Below are positions 52,196 to 60,681 of a DNA stretch of 64,000 nt, piece after piece. The position numbers were made by a program, and so were the translations under genes. The notes beneath the pieces were generated by a model. It did no database searches. It saw only the letters and a list, made by a program, of their open reading frames with translations, and had not been told where the DNA came from. The DNA is from Acidobacteriaceae bacterium (lineage in GTDB: Bacteria > Acidobacteriota > Terriglobia > Bryobacterales > Bryobacteraceae): NCBI GenBank assembly GCA_019233755.1, contig JAFAMD010000016.1, forward strand, positions 1 to 64,000, written 5' to 3'. Numbering within the stretch: the stretch's first letter is position 1; the number at the start of each line of letters is the position of its first letter.

Positions 52196-53461
52196 TTATC
52201 GATCCACGTCTCCGAGCACAAAATCCATACTTCCCATCGCTGCAATCGAATCCGCGATCAGCACGCCTTCAAGCATTGCGCCGAGCGATTGCAGATTCCC
52301 GAAACTCGGCGTCCGCATGAACACCCGGTGCGGCTTCGCGGTCCCGTCGCTCACTATGTAATAGCCCAGTTCTCCGCGCGGCGATTCCACCACCGCATAG
52401 ACGGAACCCTCCGGTACGCGATACCCCTCGGTCACAATCTTGAAGTGGTAAATCAGCGCCTCCATTTGGGTCTTCATCTTTTCGCGATCGGGCAGGAGAA
52501 TATTCGGCGCGTCCGCCTGCCAAGGCCCTGACGGCATGCCCTCCAGCGCCTGCCGCACGATCTTTATGCTTTGGCGCATCTCGTCCATGCGGACTTCAAA
52601 GCGGCCGTACACATCGTTCGTGGTGCGCGTCGGGATGTCGAAATCGAACTCGGGATAAGCGCCGTACGGCTGGTCTTTGCGCGCGTCCACCTTCATTCCG
52701 GCAGCCCGGAGCATTGGGCCGGTCACCCCTAGCTCGACCAAGGTGTCCAGATCCAGCCCCCCGACTCCCTGCGTCCGCTGGCACCAGAGCGGGTTCGTCA
52801 TCAGCAGATTTTGATATTCGTCGACGCCGCGCGCCAGCCGCTCCACCAGCCTCGAGGTAACCTTGTGCCATCCGCGGGGCGGCTCCAGCGCCAGTCCGCC
52901 GGGGCGGATGTAACTCGTCATCATCCGCTGCCCCGAGTACATTTCGAAGAGCTTCAGGATATCTTCGCGTTCGCGGAAACAATAGAAGTAAACGCTCATC
53001 GCGCCGATATCGAGCGCGTGGGTGCCCAGCCAGACCAGGTGGCTTGAAATCCGCTGCAGCTCGCACAGCATGACGCGCTGCCATGCCGCAAACGCCGGAA
53101 TCTCCAGCTTCAGCAGCTTCTCAACCGCCAGTGCATAAGCCTGGTTGTTGTTCAGATTGGAAAGATAGTCGACGCGGTCCGTGAGCGGAACCACCTGCTG
53201 ATACTTCTCGTGCTCACACTGCTTCTCAATGCCGGTGTGCAGATACCCGATCTCGGGCCGCGCGCTCAGAATCGTTTCACCATCAAGCTCCAGCACCACC
53301 CGCAACACCCCATGCGTAGACGGGTGCTGCGGACCCATATTGAGGATCATCCGCCGCGCCGTCGCCGGCTTCGGATACTCCAACCCTGAGGGGTCTTCTA
53401 CCGCTAACTCGTGCTCGGCGTCCAGAGACGCAACGTGCGTGTAGCCTTCCCTGTCTTTCAT
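52196..53461 (-). CDS. nuoD: NADH-quinone oxidoreductase subunit D
   Basis: A 421-residue quinone-site subunit homologous to the hydrogenase large subunit. It shows MGPQHPSTHGVLRVVLELDG with the quinone-head histidine, RPEIGYLHTGIEKQCE, DRVDYLSNLNNNQAYALAVE, and a C-terminus ending MGSMDFVLGDVDR. The N-terminal 30 residues before the core are unusual but lack a better start. A 146-base gap separates it from nuoC, unlike the otherwise tight packing. Confidence 0.95.
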   Translation of the reverse strand: MKDREGYTHVASLDAEHELAVEDPSGLEYPKPATARRMILNMGPQHPSTHGVLRVVLELDGETILSARPEIGYLHTGIEKQCEHEKYQQVVPLTDRVDYLSNLNNNQAYALAVEKLLKLEIPAFAAWQRVMLCELQRISSHLVWLGTHALDIGAMSVYFYCFREREDILKLFEMYSGQRMMTSYIRPGGLALEPPRGWHKVTSRLVERLARGVDEYQNLLMTNPLWCQRTQGVGGLDLDTLVELGVTGPMLRAAGMKVDARKDQPYGAYPEFDFDIPTRTTNDVYGRFEVRMDEMRQSIKIVRQALEGMPSGPWQADAPNILLPDREKMKTQMEALIYHFKIVTEGYRVPEGSVYAVVESPRGELGYYIVSDGTAKPHRVFMRTPSFGNLQSLGAMLEGVLIADSIAAMGSMDFVLGDVDR

Positions 53462-53607
53462 TCCTGGTTCCTTCTACTATCTGTCGGCTCGCTTATGCCT
53501 TAGAGCCAGCCTGTCAGCCAAGCGGTGCATGTTCTCGCGAACAATCCCCGCACTCTTTGCCGCGCCGTCGCGCAACGCTTTGTCGTTGTGCGACCAGTAA
53601 CCGAACC
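53462..53607 (-). other. spacer between nuoC and nuoD with a possible small ORF
   Basis: On the minus strand one frame reads without stops across the gap and gives a charged, amphipathic stretch of about 36-40 residues (including YWSHNDKALRDGAAKSAG, then IVRENMHRLADRL), ending in TAG. No ATG lies at a good position; a TTG about 32 codons from the end could start it. It might be a small real gene or a decayed remnant. Confidence 0.25.
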
Positions 53608-54093
53608 TTACTCATCCCGGTACGAGTATTTGTGCCCGTGCACGGGATAATCTTTGCGAAGCGGATGGCCTTCCCAATCGGCCGGCATCATGATGCGCTC
53701 CAGGTTCGGATGGTTGCGGAACACGATGCCGAACAGGTCGAATGCCTCGCGCTCATACCAGTTTGCGCCGAGCCATACCGAGGTGACGGAATCTATCTCC
53801 TCGCGTTCGCCCAGCCGCACACTCATCCGCAGCCGCTGATTGTGCCTATAGGAACGCAGCAAGTACACCACTTCGAACCGCGGCGCTCGCGGCCACCAGT
53901 CCACGCCCGTGATGCCGATGACCTGCTCGAAGCCTACCGTGTCCTTGAGGAACCGGCATACCGGGACGATTTGCACCGGGTCGATATAAAGCACCGGTCC
54001 GTCCGCCGCGTTTACAGCGTCCACAATGGCTCCGGGCATTTGATGGTTGATGGCCAGCGCGGTCGAATTCTCCGCTACAGATTCAGGCAGCAC
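53608..54093 (-). CDS. nuoC: NADH-quinone oxidoreductase subunit C
   Basis: A 161-residue subunit of the quinone-reducing module. The family signature [20 protein letters not shown] and the C-terminus [20 protein letters not shown] are visible. It is separate from nuoD (not the fused CD form). It overlaps nuoA by 11 bases, so the nuoB normally placed between nuoA and nuoC is missing from this operon. Confidence 0.95.
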   Translation of the reverse strand: MLPESVAENSTALAINHQMPGAIVDAVNAADGPVLYIDPVQIVPVCRFLKDTVGFEQVIGITGVDWWPRAPRFEVVYLLRSYRHNQRLRMSVRLGEREEIDSVTSVWLGANWYEREAFDLFGIVFRNHPNLERIMMPADWEGHPLRKDYPVHGHKYSYRDE

Positions 54094-54508
54094 GCTTCCC
54101 CGCTCCTTTTACTCTGCGCTCCCCGGCATGCTGCTCATCCGCCGACCAGTTCAGCACGCCTTTCTTCCACATGTAGTAAAAGCCGCAGAGAACCAGCACG
54201 ATAAATAACAGCATTTCGAAAAACGCGAACAGCTTCAACTGCCGGTAGATCACCGCCCAGGGATAGAGAAAGATCGCTTCAATATCGAAAACGATGAATA
54301 TCATCGCGACGAGGTAGAACTTGACCGAAAACCGTTCCCGGGCGCTTCCAATAGGCTTCATTCCGGATTCATACGGCGAGAACTTCTGGGGGTCCTTCAC
54401 CCGCCGCCCGAGTATGGCAGAAAGCCCGATCATCGCTCCCGCCACGGCAATTGCGATCAGAATCTGGACCAGTACGGGAAACCACGTGTCCGCGTAAGTT
54501 GTAGGCAT
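54083..54508 (-). CDS. nuoA: NADH-quinone oxidoreductase subunit A
   Basis: A 141-residue three-helix membrane subunit. It shows [20 protein letters not shown], the switch-like loop, followed by [18 protein letters not shown] with the conserved acidic pair. I place the start at ATG 54506-54508; an upstream TTG adds only eight residues. The charged C-terminal tail ([13 protein letters not shown]) is longer than usual, because the frame runs into nuoC. It is the first gene of the operon, divergent from thiS. Confidence 0.93.
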   Translation of the reverse strand: MPTTYADTWFPVLVQILIAIAVAGAMIGLSAILGRRVKDPQKFSPYESGMKPIGSARERFSVKFYLVAMIFIVFDIEAIFLYPWAVIYRQLKLFAFFEMLLFIVLVLCGFYYMWKKGVLNWSADEQHAGERRVKGAGKRAA

Positions 54509-54573
54509 CGCGCTTAAATACCAGAGTACCAACCGAAATCTTTCTATAATCAGGGCAGGAACACACCCTGGAA

Positions 54574-54789
54574 GTGCACCCCAAACTTATCCCGATTCGC
54601 GTAAATGGAGAGGCAACCGACGTACCCTCCGATCAGTCCGTCGAGGCTCTTCTCGATTTCCTGAAAGTTCCAGTTGATCGCGTCGCCGTAGAAATGGACA
54701 AGGCCATCGTGCGCAAGCGTGATTGGTCGAACATCATCGTCACACCCGGCTCGCAGATTGAAATTGTCGAGTTCGTCGGCGGCGGATAA
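54574..54789 (+). CDS. thiS: sulfur carrier protein ThiS
   Basis: A 71-residue ubiquitin-like sulfur carrier for thiazole synthesis. It opens IPIRVNGEATDVP and ends in EIVEFVGGG; the terminal Gly-Gly is thiocarboxylated by ThiF-type enzymes. The start is GTG 54574, with AGGGCAGGA about 13 bases before it. A TATAAT lies at 54545-54550. thiG, thiF and thiH are absent, so this is an orphan copy; it could alternatively serve another sulfur-transfer pathway. Confidence 0.88.
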   Translation: MHPKLIPIRVNGEATDVPSDQSVEALLDFLKVPVDRVAVEMDKAIVRKRDWSNIIVTPGSQIEIVEFVGGG

Positions 54790-54842
54790 GCGAGAATCCG
54801 CGTGCGGCAGCGGACCTCAGTCCGGCCCCTGCATTTTCCGGC

Positions 54843-54870
54843 TTGACTCTCGACCCAGGTCTAGTACAAT
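54843..54870 (+). promoter_or_regulatory. sigma-70 promoter of the MerR-like gene
   Basis: TTGACT at 54843-54848 and TACAAT at 54865-54870, separated by 16 bases, make a good housekeeping promoter. The expected start of transcription near 54877 leaves a leader of about 35 bases before the ATG at 54911. Confidence 0.6.
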
Positions 54871-54910
54871 CTGTGGAGCCGTTCTCAAACCAAAACGCAA
54901 ACGGGGCGTC

Positions 54911-55474
54911 ATGTTCAAAACACGGAAAGTCCGTCCTGATTTACCCGCCGATCCGGGATCGGTCCGCAATGAGAAAGGGCAGTCGGCGGTCACACGCAGC
55001 GACAAAACCGTCCCCCAGCGAACTTACACCAGTACGGATGTGGCACGTATCGCTCAGGTTAGTTTGCGGCAGCTTCAGTGGTGGGATGAGCGCAAGGTCG
55101 TCTCGCCGCGCCACGAGGGCCATAAGCGGATTTACCTGCCCGAAGAGGTGATCGAGATCACCCTCATCGCGGAGCTCCGGCGCAAGGGTTTTTCGCTCCA
55201 GAAGATTCGGCGTGTTCTCCGGTTCCTGCAGCGCGAGATGGGCCGCCGACTCGCGGATTTCCTTTCTTCCGATTCGAAACTGCACCTCCTTACCGACGGC
55301 AAGTCGATTTACCTGGAGGATCAACAAGATCGCATCATCGATCTTCTGAAGAACGCCCGCCAGCCCATGTTTCTGGTTTGTGTGAGCGATCAGGTCCGGC
55401 GCCTCGACGAACTGCCCAAGAAGGGCGCCCGCGGCGAATCGTCTATCGCAAAACGCGCCAGAATCGCCGGATAG
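54911..55474 (+). CDS. MerR-family transcriptional regulator
   Basis: A 187-residue regulator. The winged helix-turn-helix sits unusually far from the N-terminus, at about 39-110 (YTSTDVARIAQVSLRQLQWW, then DERKVVSPRHEGHKRIYLPE), after a disordered basic lead of about 38 residues. The C-terminal half (about 125-165) is a short domain with LLTDGKSIYLEDQQDRIIDL and FLVCVSDQV, without the cysteines of metal sensors. The ATG at 54911 is used; frames extending upstream run into the promoter. The regulated genes are unknown; the neighbouring protease is one possibility. Confidence 0.8.
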   Translation: MFKTRKVRPDLPADPGSVRNEKGQSAVTRSDKTVPQRTYTSTDVARIAQVSLRQLQWWDERKVVSPRHEGHKRIYLPEEVIEITLIAELRRKGFSLQKIRRVLRFLQREMGRRLADFLSSDSKLHLLTDGKSIYLEDQQDRIIDLLKNARQPMFLVCVSDQVRRLDELPKKGARGESSIAKRARIAG

Positions 55475-55540
55475 CCGTTTCCCCAAATCTCGAAACATCG
55501 CTTTTAACGTCTATACTGGAGACAGACCCTGGAGGTAGAA

Positions 55541-57172
55541 TTGTCGTCCCAGCGGCGTTATTTCTTATTTGTTCCTCTTTTCTTGGCAACTTGCGCCATG
55601 CTAGGCGGCTTATTCGGCCCCGGTGCCCTGCCGGTTGCCGCTGCCGGCCCGCAGAGTTCGCAGAGAGCTCCCACCTCCGACGATGACCTGAAAGCCAGCA
55701 TCCAGGAGTTCACGAAAGTTTACGACGTCGTTGACGAAAACTACGCCGACAAGCTTTCCCCGGATAAAGCTCTTTACTCAGGCGCGATTCCGGGCATGTT
55801 GCGGACACTCGATCCGCACTCGAACTTTTTCGATCCCAAGGAATTTGCAGGCCTGCGGGAAGAGCAGCACGGCAGCTATTACGGAATCGGCATGATGATC
55901 GGCCAGCAGCCGCGCACAGGCAAGCCCATCGTGGTACACCCCTTCGGCGGAACCCCGGCATATAAAGCCGGCATCCGGCCCGGCGACATGCTGCTCGAAG
56001 TAAACGACAAGCGCGTCGACAATCTCACCACCAGCCAGGTGGCCGAAATGCTGAAGGGCCCCAAAGGCACAAAGGTTCAAGTTGTCGTCACACGGGAAGG
56101 ATCCGCCAAGCCGATCACGTTCAACCTCGTTCGCGACGAGATCCCGCGCAACAGTGTGTGGAAGGCATTCTGGATTCGCCCCGGCATCGCTTATATCCGC
56201 ATTGAATCGTTCACTGAAACTACCGGCAAGGAGCTGGAAGACAACCTGAAAGCGCTCGGCGAGCAGAACATTCACGGGTTGATCCTCGATCTGCGCGAGA
56301 ATCCCGGCGGGCTGCTGCAGGAAGGTGTCGCGGTCGCGGGCCACTGGCTCGATCGCGGTCAGGTTGTGGTTTCGCATCGCGGCCGTGCCTATTCGGAAAA
56401 ACCGTATCTCGCCCGCGGCAGCCAATATGGCGAAAGCTATCCGATCGTCGTGCTGGTGAACCGTTACTCGGCTTCCGCTGCGGAGATTGTCGCCGGCGCG
56501 CTGCAGGATCATGATCGTGCCTGGATTCTCGGCGATACCACGTTCGGCAAGGGCTTGGTTCAGACAGTGTATCCGCTAAGCGACAACACGGGCCTGGCGC
56601 TGACCACCCAGCACTACTACACGCCAAGCGGCCGCCTGATTCAGCGCAACTACTCGAATATTTCGTTTCTCGACTATTACTACGGCAGACGCACTGACGC
56701 GAAAGATCCGGCCGACGTAAAGCAGACCGATCTCGGCCGCACCGTGTATGGCGGCGGCGGTATCACGCCCGACCAGAAATACGAAGCGCCCAAGATGGAC
56801 GCGTTTGAGCTCAATGTCGTCCGCAAAAACGCCTTCTTCGATTTCTCCGCCTATTACTTTTCGAATCACACCACCCAGCTACCTCAGGGCTGGGCTCCCG
56901 GCGAGCCGGTGCTCGAAGACCTGCACGATTTCCTGATGAAGCAGGGCGTGCAGTTTACCGAAGCCGATTGGACTCGCGATCATAGCTGGATACGCGACCA
57001 ACTCCGCGCGCAGATGTACATCACCGCCTTCAGCTACGAAGCGTCGCAGCGCGTGGGCGTAGAGCAGGATCCTGAGGTTCAGTTGGCTATTGACGCGATG
57101 GCGAAGGCATCCAACCTGCTGGCTGAATCGAAAGCCCGTTTTGAGAAACAACGAGCGAGCCTGCAGCACTAA
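55541..57172 (+). CDS. C-terminal processing peptidase (S41 family)
   Basis: A 543-residue exported serine protease of the CtpA/Prc type. It has a signal peptide or anchor (8-36, FLFVPLFLATCAMLGG) and a PDZ domain at about 110-185 (GGTPAYKAGIRPGDMLLEV). The S41 core is at about 200-380, with LDLRENPGGLLQEGVAVA, the nucleophile in NRYSASAAEIVAGAL, and the general-base lysine in TTFGKGLVQT. A C-terminal helical extension of about 140 residues follows. TTG 55541 is favoured by GGAGGT six bases upstream. It acts in the periplasm on protein C-termini. Confidence 0.9.
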   Translation: MSSQRRYFLFVPLFLATCAMLGGLFGPGALPVAAAGPQSSQRAPTSDDDLKASIQEFTKVYDVVDENYADKLSPDKALYSGAIPGMLRTLDPHSNFFDPKEFAGLREEQHGSYYGIGMMIGQQPRTGKPIVVHPFGGTPAYKAGIRPGDMLLEVNDKRVDNLTTSQVAEMLKGPKGTKVQVVVTREGSAKPITFNLVRDEIPRNSVWKAFWIRPGIAYIRIESFTETTGKELEDNLKALGEQNIHGLILDLRENPGGLLQEGVAVAGHWLDRGQVVVSHRGRAYSEKPYLARGSQYGESYPIVVLVNRYSASAAEIVAGALQDHDRAWILGDTTFGKGLVQTVYPLSDNTGLALTTQHYYTPSGRLIQRNYSNISFLDYYYGRRTDAKDPADVKQTDLGRTVYGGGGITPDQKYEAPKMDAFELNVVRKNAFFDFSAYYFSNHTTQLPQGWAPGEPVLEDLHDFLMKQGVQFTEADWTRDHSWIRDQLRAQMYITAFSYEASQRVGVEQDPEVQLAIDAMAKASNLLAESKARFEKQRASLQH

Positions 57173-57193
57173 CGGCTCGCTCCACTACCCGAT

Positions 57194-59002
57194 TTGACTG
57201 CATCGTTAACGTCTTCTTCCTCCTGCCAGATTTCGGCTCCGTACTGCGCTCCGCAGATCACGGTGCTCGATACCGGCGGCCAGTACACGCATCTCATCGC
57301 GCGCCGCGTCCGTGAGTTGGGCGTCTACGCCGACGTAGCGCCTAGCGACACGCCGGCTGCAGAGCTCCGTACCCGGAAAGGAATTATCATTTCCGGCGGC
57401 CCGGCGAGCGTGCTCGAAAAAGGCAGCCCCGATATTGATGCCGGCGTACTTCACACCGGCATACCGGTGCTTGGCATCTGCTATGGCCATCAATTGATGG
57501 CGCGCCACCTCGGCGGAAAGGTGCACAAGGGCGAGCGCGGCGAATATGGCCCGGCGCATCTGACACTGGCCTGCGATGACGCCCTCTGGAACGGGGTGCA
57601 AGATTCGCAGATCTGGATGAGTCACTTCGACAGCGTCGCCGCCGTTCCTGCCGGCTTCCGGGTCATCGGCTCTTCCGAGGTCTCGGGCGTCGCCGCCATG
57701 TCGGACCCGCAGCGCAAGCTCTTCGGCATCCAGTTCCATCCCGAAGTGGTCCACACACAGGCGGGCAGGCAGATTCTCGAGAACTTCGTTTTCCAGATCT
57801 GCGGCGCGAACAAGGATTGGGACATCTCGCAGCGCGTGCCGATTGTTGAGGACCAGATCCGCGCGGCCGCCGGCGATCGGAACATCTTCTTCTTCGTCAG
57901 TGGCGGCGTAGATTCCACGGTCGCTTACACTCTTTGCCTGCGCGCCCTCGGCCCTGACCGCGTCTATGGCATCTATGTCGACACCGGCCTGATGCGCAGC
58001 AGTGAGACCGGCTTTGTCCGCGAAATTTTTCGTGAACTCGGCGCAAAGAACTTCCTGGTTGACGAAGCCGAGCAAGAGTTCATGAGCGCTCTCAGCGGTG
58101 TCGTGGATCCCGAACAGAAGCGCCGCATCATCGGCGAGCAGTTCGTGAAGGTGCAGGAGCGCATTCTCGCTACCGAACACTTCCTCGATGGCCACTGGAT
58201 TCTCGGCCAGGGAACTATTTATCCGGACACCATCGAATCGGGCGGCACTGCCAAAGCCGACCTCATCAAGACACACCATAATCGCGTGGCCGGCATTCAG
58301 GCCCTGATTGATTCCGGCCGCATCATTGAGCCGCTGACGTCGTTCTACAAGGACGAGGTGCGCGCAATCGGCCGCGAGCTCGGCGTTCCCGAAAAGTTCC
58401 TCGAACGTCATCCGTTCCCCGGCCCGGGTCTCGCGATTCGCTGCCTGTGCTCCGAACACGGAGGATCCGGCACCCAAACCTTTGACGGCGTGATTTTGCC
58501 GATTCGCTCTGTCGGCGTGCAGGGCGACGCCCGCAGCTATCGGAACGTGCTCGCCATCCCGGAGCTACCCACTCGCGAGCACATCGAGAAGACCGCCCCA
58601 GCGCTTGCTAACAAGCGGGCGGATATCAACCGCGTAATTGCGCTCTGCGGCACAAAATCGCCGCTCGCGAGCCTGCATGTCTCAGCCGCAGCGATTACAA
58701 AAGCGCGTCTCGATATCCTTCGCGAGGCCGACGCCATTGTCCGCGAGTTCTGCGAGCAGACAGGCTTCGAACAGCAGGTATGGCAGTTTCCCGTCGTGCT
58801 GATCCCGCTCGGCACCGATGACGCCGGCGAATCCGTCATTCTGCGGCCCATTAATTCCGTGGACGGCATGACGGCTGATGTCGTTTTGATGAAGGAGAGC
58901 GCTTTGCAGCAGCTCACCGGGAAGCTGCTTGCCATCCCGCAAATCTGCGCCGTGTTCTACGATCTTACGCATAAACCGCCCGGCACGATTGAGTGGGAAT
59001 AG
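57194..59002 (+). CDS. guaA: GMP synthase (glutamine-hydrolysing), long form
   Basis: Converts XMP to GMP with ATP and glutamine. The N-terminal class I amidotransferase has Cys 96 in GICYGHQ, and His 182 and Glu 184 in FHPEVVHT. The ATP-pyrophosphatase loop FVSGGVDST lies at about 234-242. At 602 residues it is some 75 longer than the usual bacterial enzyme. The extra sequence falls in the dimerisation region after HPFPGPGLAIRCL and recalls the longer eukaryote-type form. The start is TTG 57194; the first 20 residues are not conserved, so a later start is possible. It converges on the GNAT gene. Confidence 0.94.
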   Translation: MTASLTSSSSCQISAPYCAPQITVLDTGGQYTHLIARRVRELGVYADVAPSDTPAAELRTRKGIIISGGPASVLEKGSPDIDAGVLHTGIPVLGICYGHQLMARHLGGKVHKGERGEYGPAHLTLACDDALWNGVQDSQIWMSHFDSVAAVPAGFRVIGSSEVSGVAAMSDPQRKLFGIQFHPEVVHTQAGRQILENFVFQICGANKDWDISQRVPIVEDQIRAAAGDRNIFFFVSGGVDSTVAYTLCLRALGPDRVYGIYVDTGLMRSSETGFVREIFRELGAKNFLVDEAEQEFMSALSGVVDPEQKRRIIGEQFVKVQERILATEHFLDGHWILGQGTIYPDTIESGGTAKADLIKTHHNRVAGIQALIDSGRIIEPLTSFYKDEVRAIGRELGVPEKFLERHPFPGPGLAIRCLCSEHGGSGTQTFDGVILPIRSVGVQGDARSYRNVLAIPELPTREHIEKTAPALANKRADINRVIALCGTKSPLASLHVSAAAITKARLDILREADAIVREFCEQTGFEQQVWQFPVVLIPLGTDDAGESVILRPINSVDGMTADVVLMKESALQQLTGKLLAIPQICAVFYDLTHKPPGTIEWE

Positions 59003-59020
59003 TTAGCCGCGCCGGCATTA

Positions 59021-59476
59021 TTAGAGAATCTTCGAAAACACAGCCGAGGTCTTAACCCGCGAATAGCCTTCCCGCTCATAAAACCGATGCGCGCCCTCGC
59101 GGTTGATCCGCGATCGCACCACCACTCGGCTTACGCCGCGCTCTCTCGCCCAACGCTCGGCTTGCGCCACAAGCCGGCGTCCGATGCCGTTGCTTCGTGC
59201 ATTACTGGATACAACCAATCCGCCGATCTCGGCATACGGTTCAGCCTGAAAATGGTAAGCGAGTCCGACATCGATCCAGCCAACGATCATGTCTTCCAGG
59301 CACGCAACATAGACCGTGTGGTCCGGCCGGTTAGCCAGGTCTCGGATACGCTGCTCCATGACCTCCGTCGACGCCGGATATCCAAGTTCCCCGCTGAGTT
59401 GCGCCGCGGCTCCCGCATCGTCAATGCTCACTTCTCTGATGACCAGCACATCCTCAGGATCGCAGGCAACTCGCAT
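59021..59476 (-). CDS. GNAT-family N-acetyltransferase
   Basis: A 151-residue acetyl-CoA-dependent acetyltransferase. The CoA pyrophosphate loop is SNGIGRRLVAQAERWA (about 94-109), preceded by the beta strand AEIGGLVVSSNAR and followed by AHRFYEREGYSRVKT. The substrate is unknown. It is convergent with guaA and divergent from the hydrolase gene, whose start lies 75 bases away. Confidence 0.85.
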   Translation of the reverse strand: MRVACDPEDVLVIREVSIDDAGAAAQLSGELGYPASTEVMEQRIRDLANRPDHTVYVACLEDMIVGWIDVGLAYHFQAEPYAEIGGLVVSSNARSNGIGRRLVAQAERWARERGVSRVVVRSRINREGAHRFYEREGYSRVKTSAVFSKIL

Positions 59477-59550
59477 ACACCGGCCCGTTAAACTTGTAAC
59501 TGCATGCTCTTTGCACCGAAGTGCAATCGAGCCGAGAGTTTCCTCGTCGC

Positions 59551-60612
59551 ATGAAGTTTCTTCTCCGCCCGGTTGCTCACAGATACAGAAGCTGGATGGA
59601 TCGTTGGGAAAACGAGTTGTGTTTTCGCTCGAACGACCGGATAGTGCGTCCCTTCGAATTGGGCCTGGATTGGATATCCAATTGGCCCGGGATCGATGCG
59701 GTCAAGCCGGACGGTTCCGATCCGATTGAATACCTCAGGCGCGTCAATGAGCACGTAATTGCACACAGCCGCGAATTTTACGGCTACGCGAAACCGTCGG
59801 ATTTCAGAATGGACGGGGAGTGGCTGGAATTCACCTCGCCGGTTCAGACACCCCATCCCGAAAACAACACCGTGCGAGCGCTATGGTTTCCGGCGCGCGG
59901 CGGAGGAAACCGCAAAGCCGTTGTCCTGCTGCCCCATTGGAACTCGAAACTGCCGCAGCACAACGCGCTGTGTGCCGGTCTGCAGCGACTCGGCATTTCC
60001 ACGCTGCGCCTGAGCCTGCCGTATCATGACTCGCGCATGCCGTCCCATCTGGGGCGCGCGGACTACGCCGTTTCCTCGAACGTCGGTCGCACACTTGACG
60101 CGACGCGGCAGGCTGTCATCGATACGCGCGCCTGCTTTGACTGGCTCGAGCAGCGGGGTTTTGAAGACTTCGGGATCGTGGGGACCAGTCTCGGCTCGTG
60201 TTACGCCTTTCTCGCCAGCGCGCACGACGAGCGAATTCGCGTAAACATGTTCAATCATTGCTCGACGTATTTCGCCGATGTTGTCTGGGAAGGCCTCTCA
60301 ACCCGCCATATCCGCGAGAGCCTGGAAGGCGAGATCGACCTTCCGATGCTGCGGCAGCTATGGGCATGCATCAGCCCGCCAAATTTCTGGCATCTCTTCA
60401 CTTCAAAGAAGAAACGATCGAAGTTCATCTACACGCGATATGACACAACGTTCCCGGTACACCTCTCACGCCAGGTGATTGAGGGAGCGCGCGCCCATAA
60501 CTGGGATCACGACGTGACTGTGCTGCCCTGCGGCCACTACACGATGGGCGAATTCCCATTCAAGTATGTCACCGGGTATGAGATCTGCTCCTTCTTAAAA
60601 CGAAACCTGTAA
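59551..60612 (+). CDS. alpha/beta hydrolase family protein
   Basis: A 353-residue protein with an alpha/beta-hydrolase fold. The nucleophile elbow GTSLGSCYAF is at about residue 217. VVLLPHWNSKLPQHNALC likely holds the oxyanion region, and CGHYTMGEFP near the C-terminus likely holds the catalytic histidine. It resembles the ABHD18-like group. It has no signal peptide. I prefer ATG 59551 to a GTG ten codons earlier. The substrate is unknown. Confidence 0.78.
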   Translation: MKFLLRPVAHRYRSWMDRWENELCFRSNDRIVRPFELGLDWISNWPGIDAVKPDGSDPIEYLRRVNEHVIAHSREFYGYAKPSDFRMDGEWLEFTSPVQTPHPENNTVRALWFPARGGGNRKAVVLLPHWNSKLPQHNALCAGLQRLGISTLRLSLPYHDSRMPSHLGRADYAVSSNVGRTLDATRQAVIDTRACFDWLEQRGFEDFGIVGTSLGSCYAFLASAHDERIRVNMFNHCSTYFADVVWEGLSTRHIRESLEGEIDLPMLRQLWACISPPNFWHLFTSKKKRSKFIYTRYDTTFPVHLSRQVIEGARAHNWDHDVTVLPCGHYTMGEFPFKYVTGYEICSFLKRNL

Positions 60613-60681
60613 GCCTGCCTCCGGTATTCTGAAGAAATTAACGTCTTAAATATTTTTGGCCCTGTAGCTTCATGGGAACGC

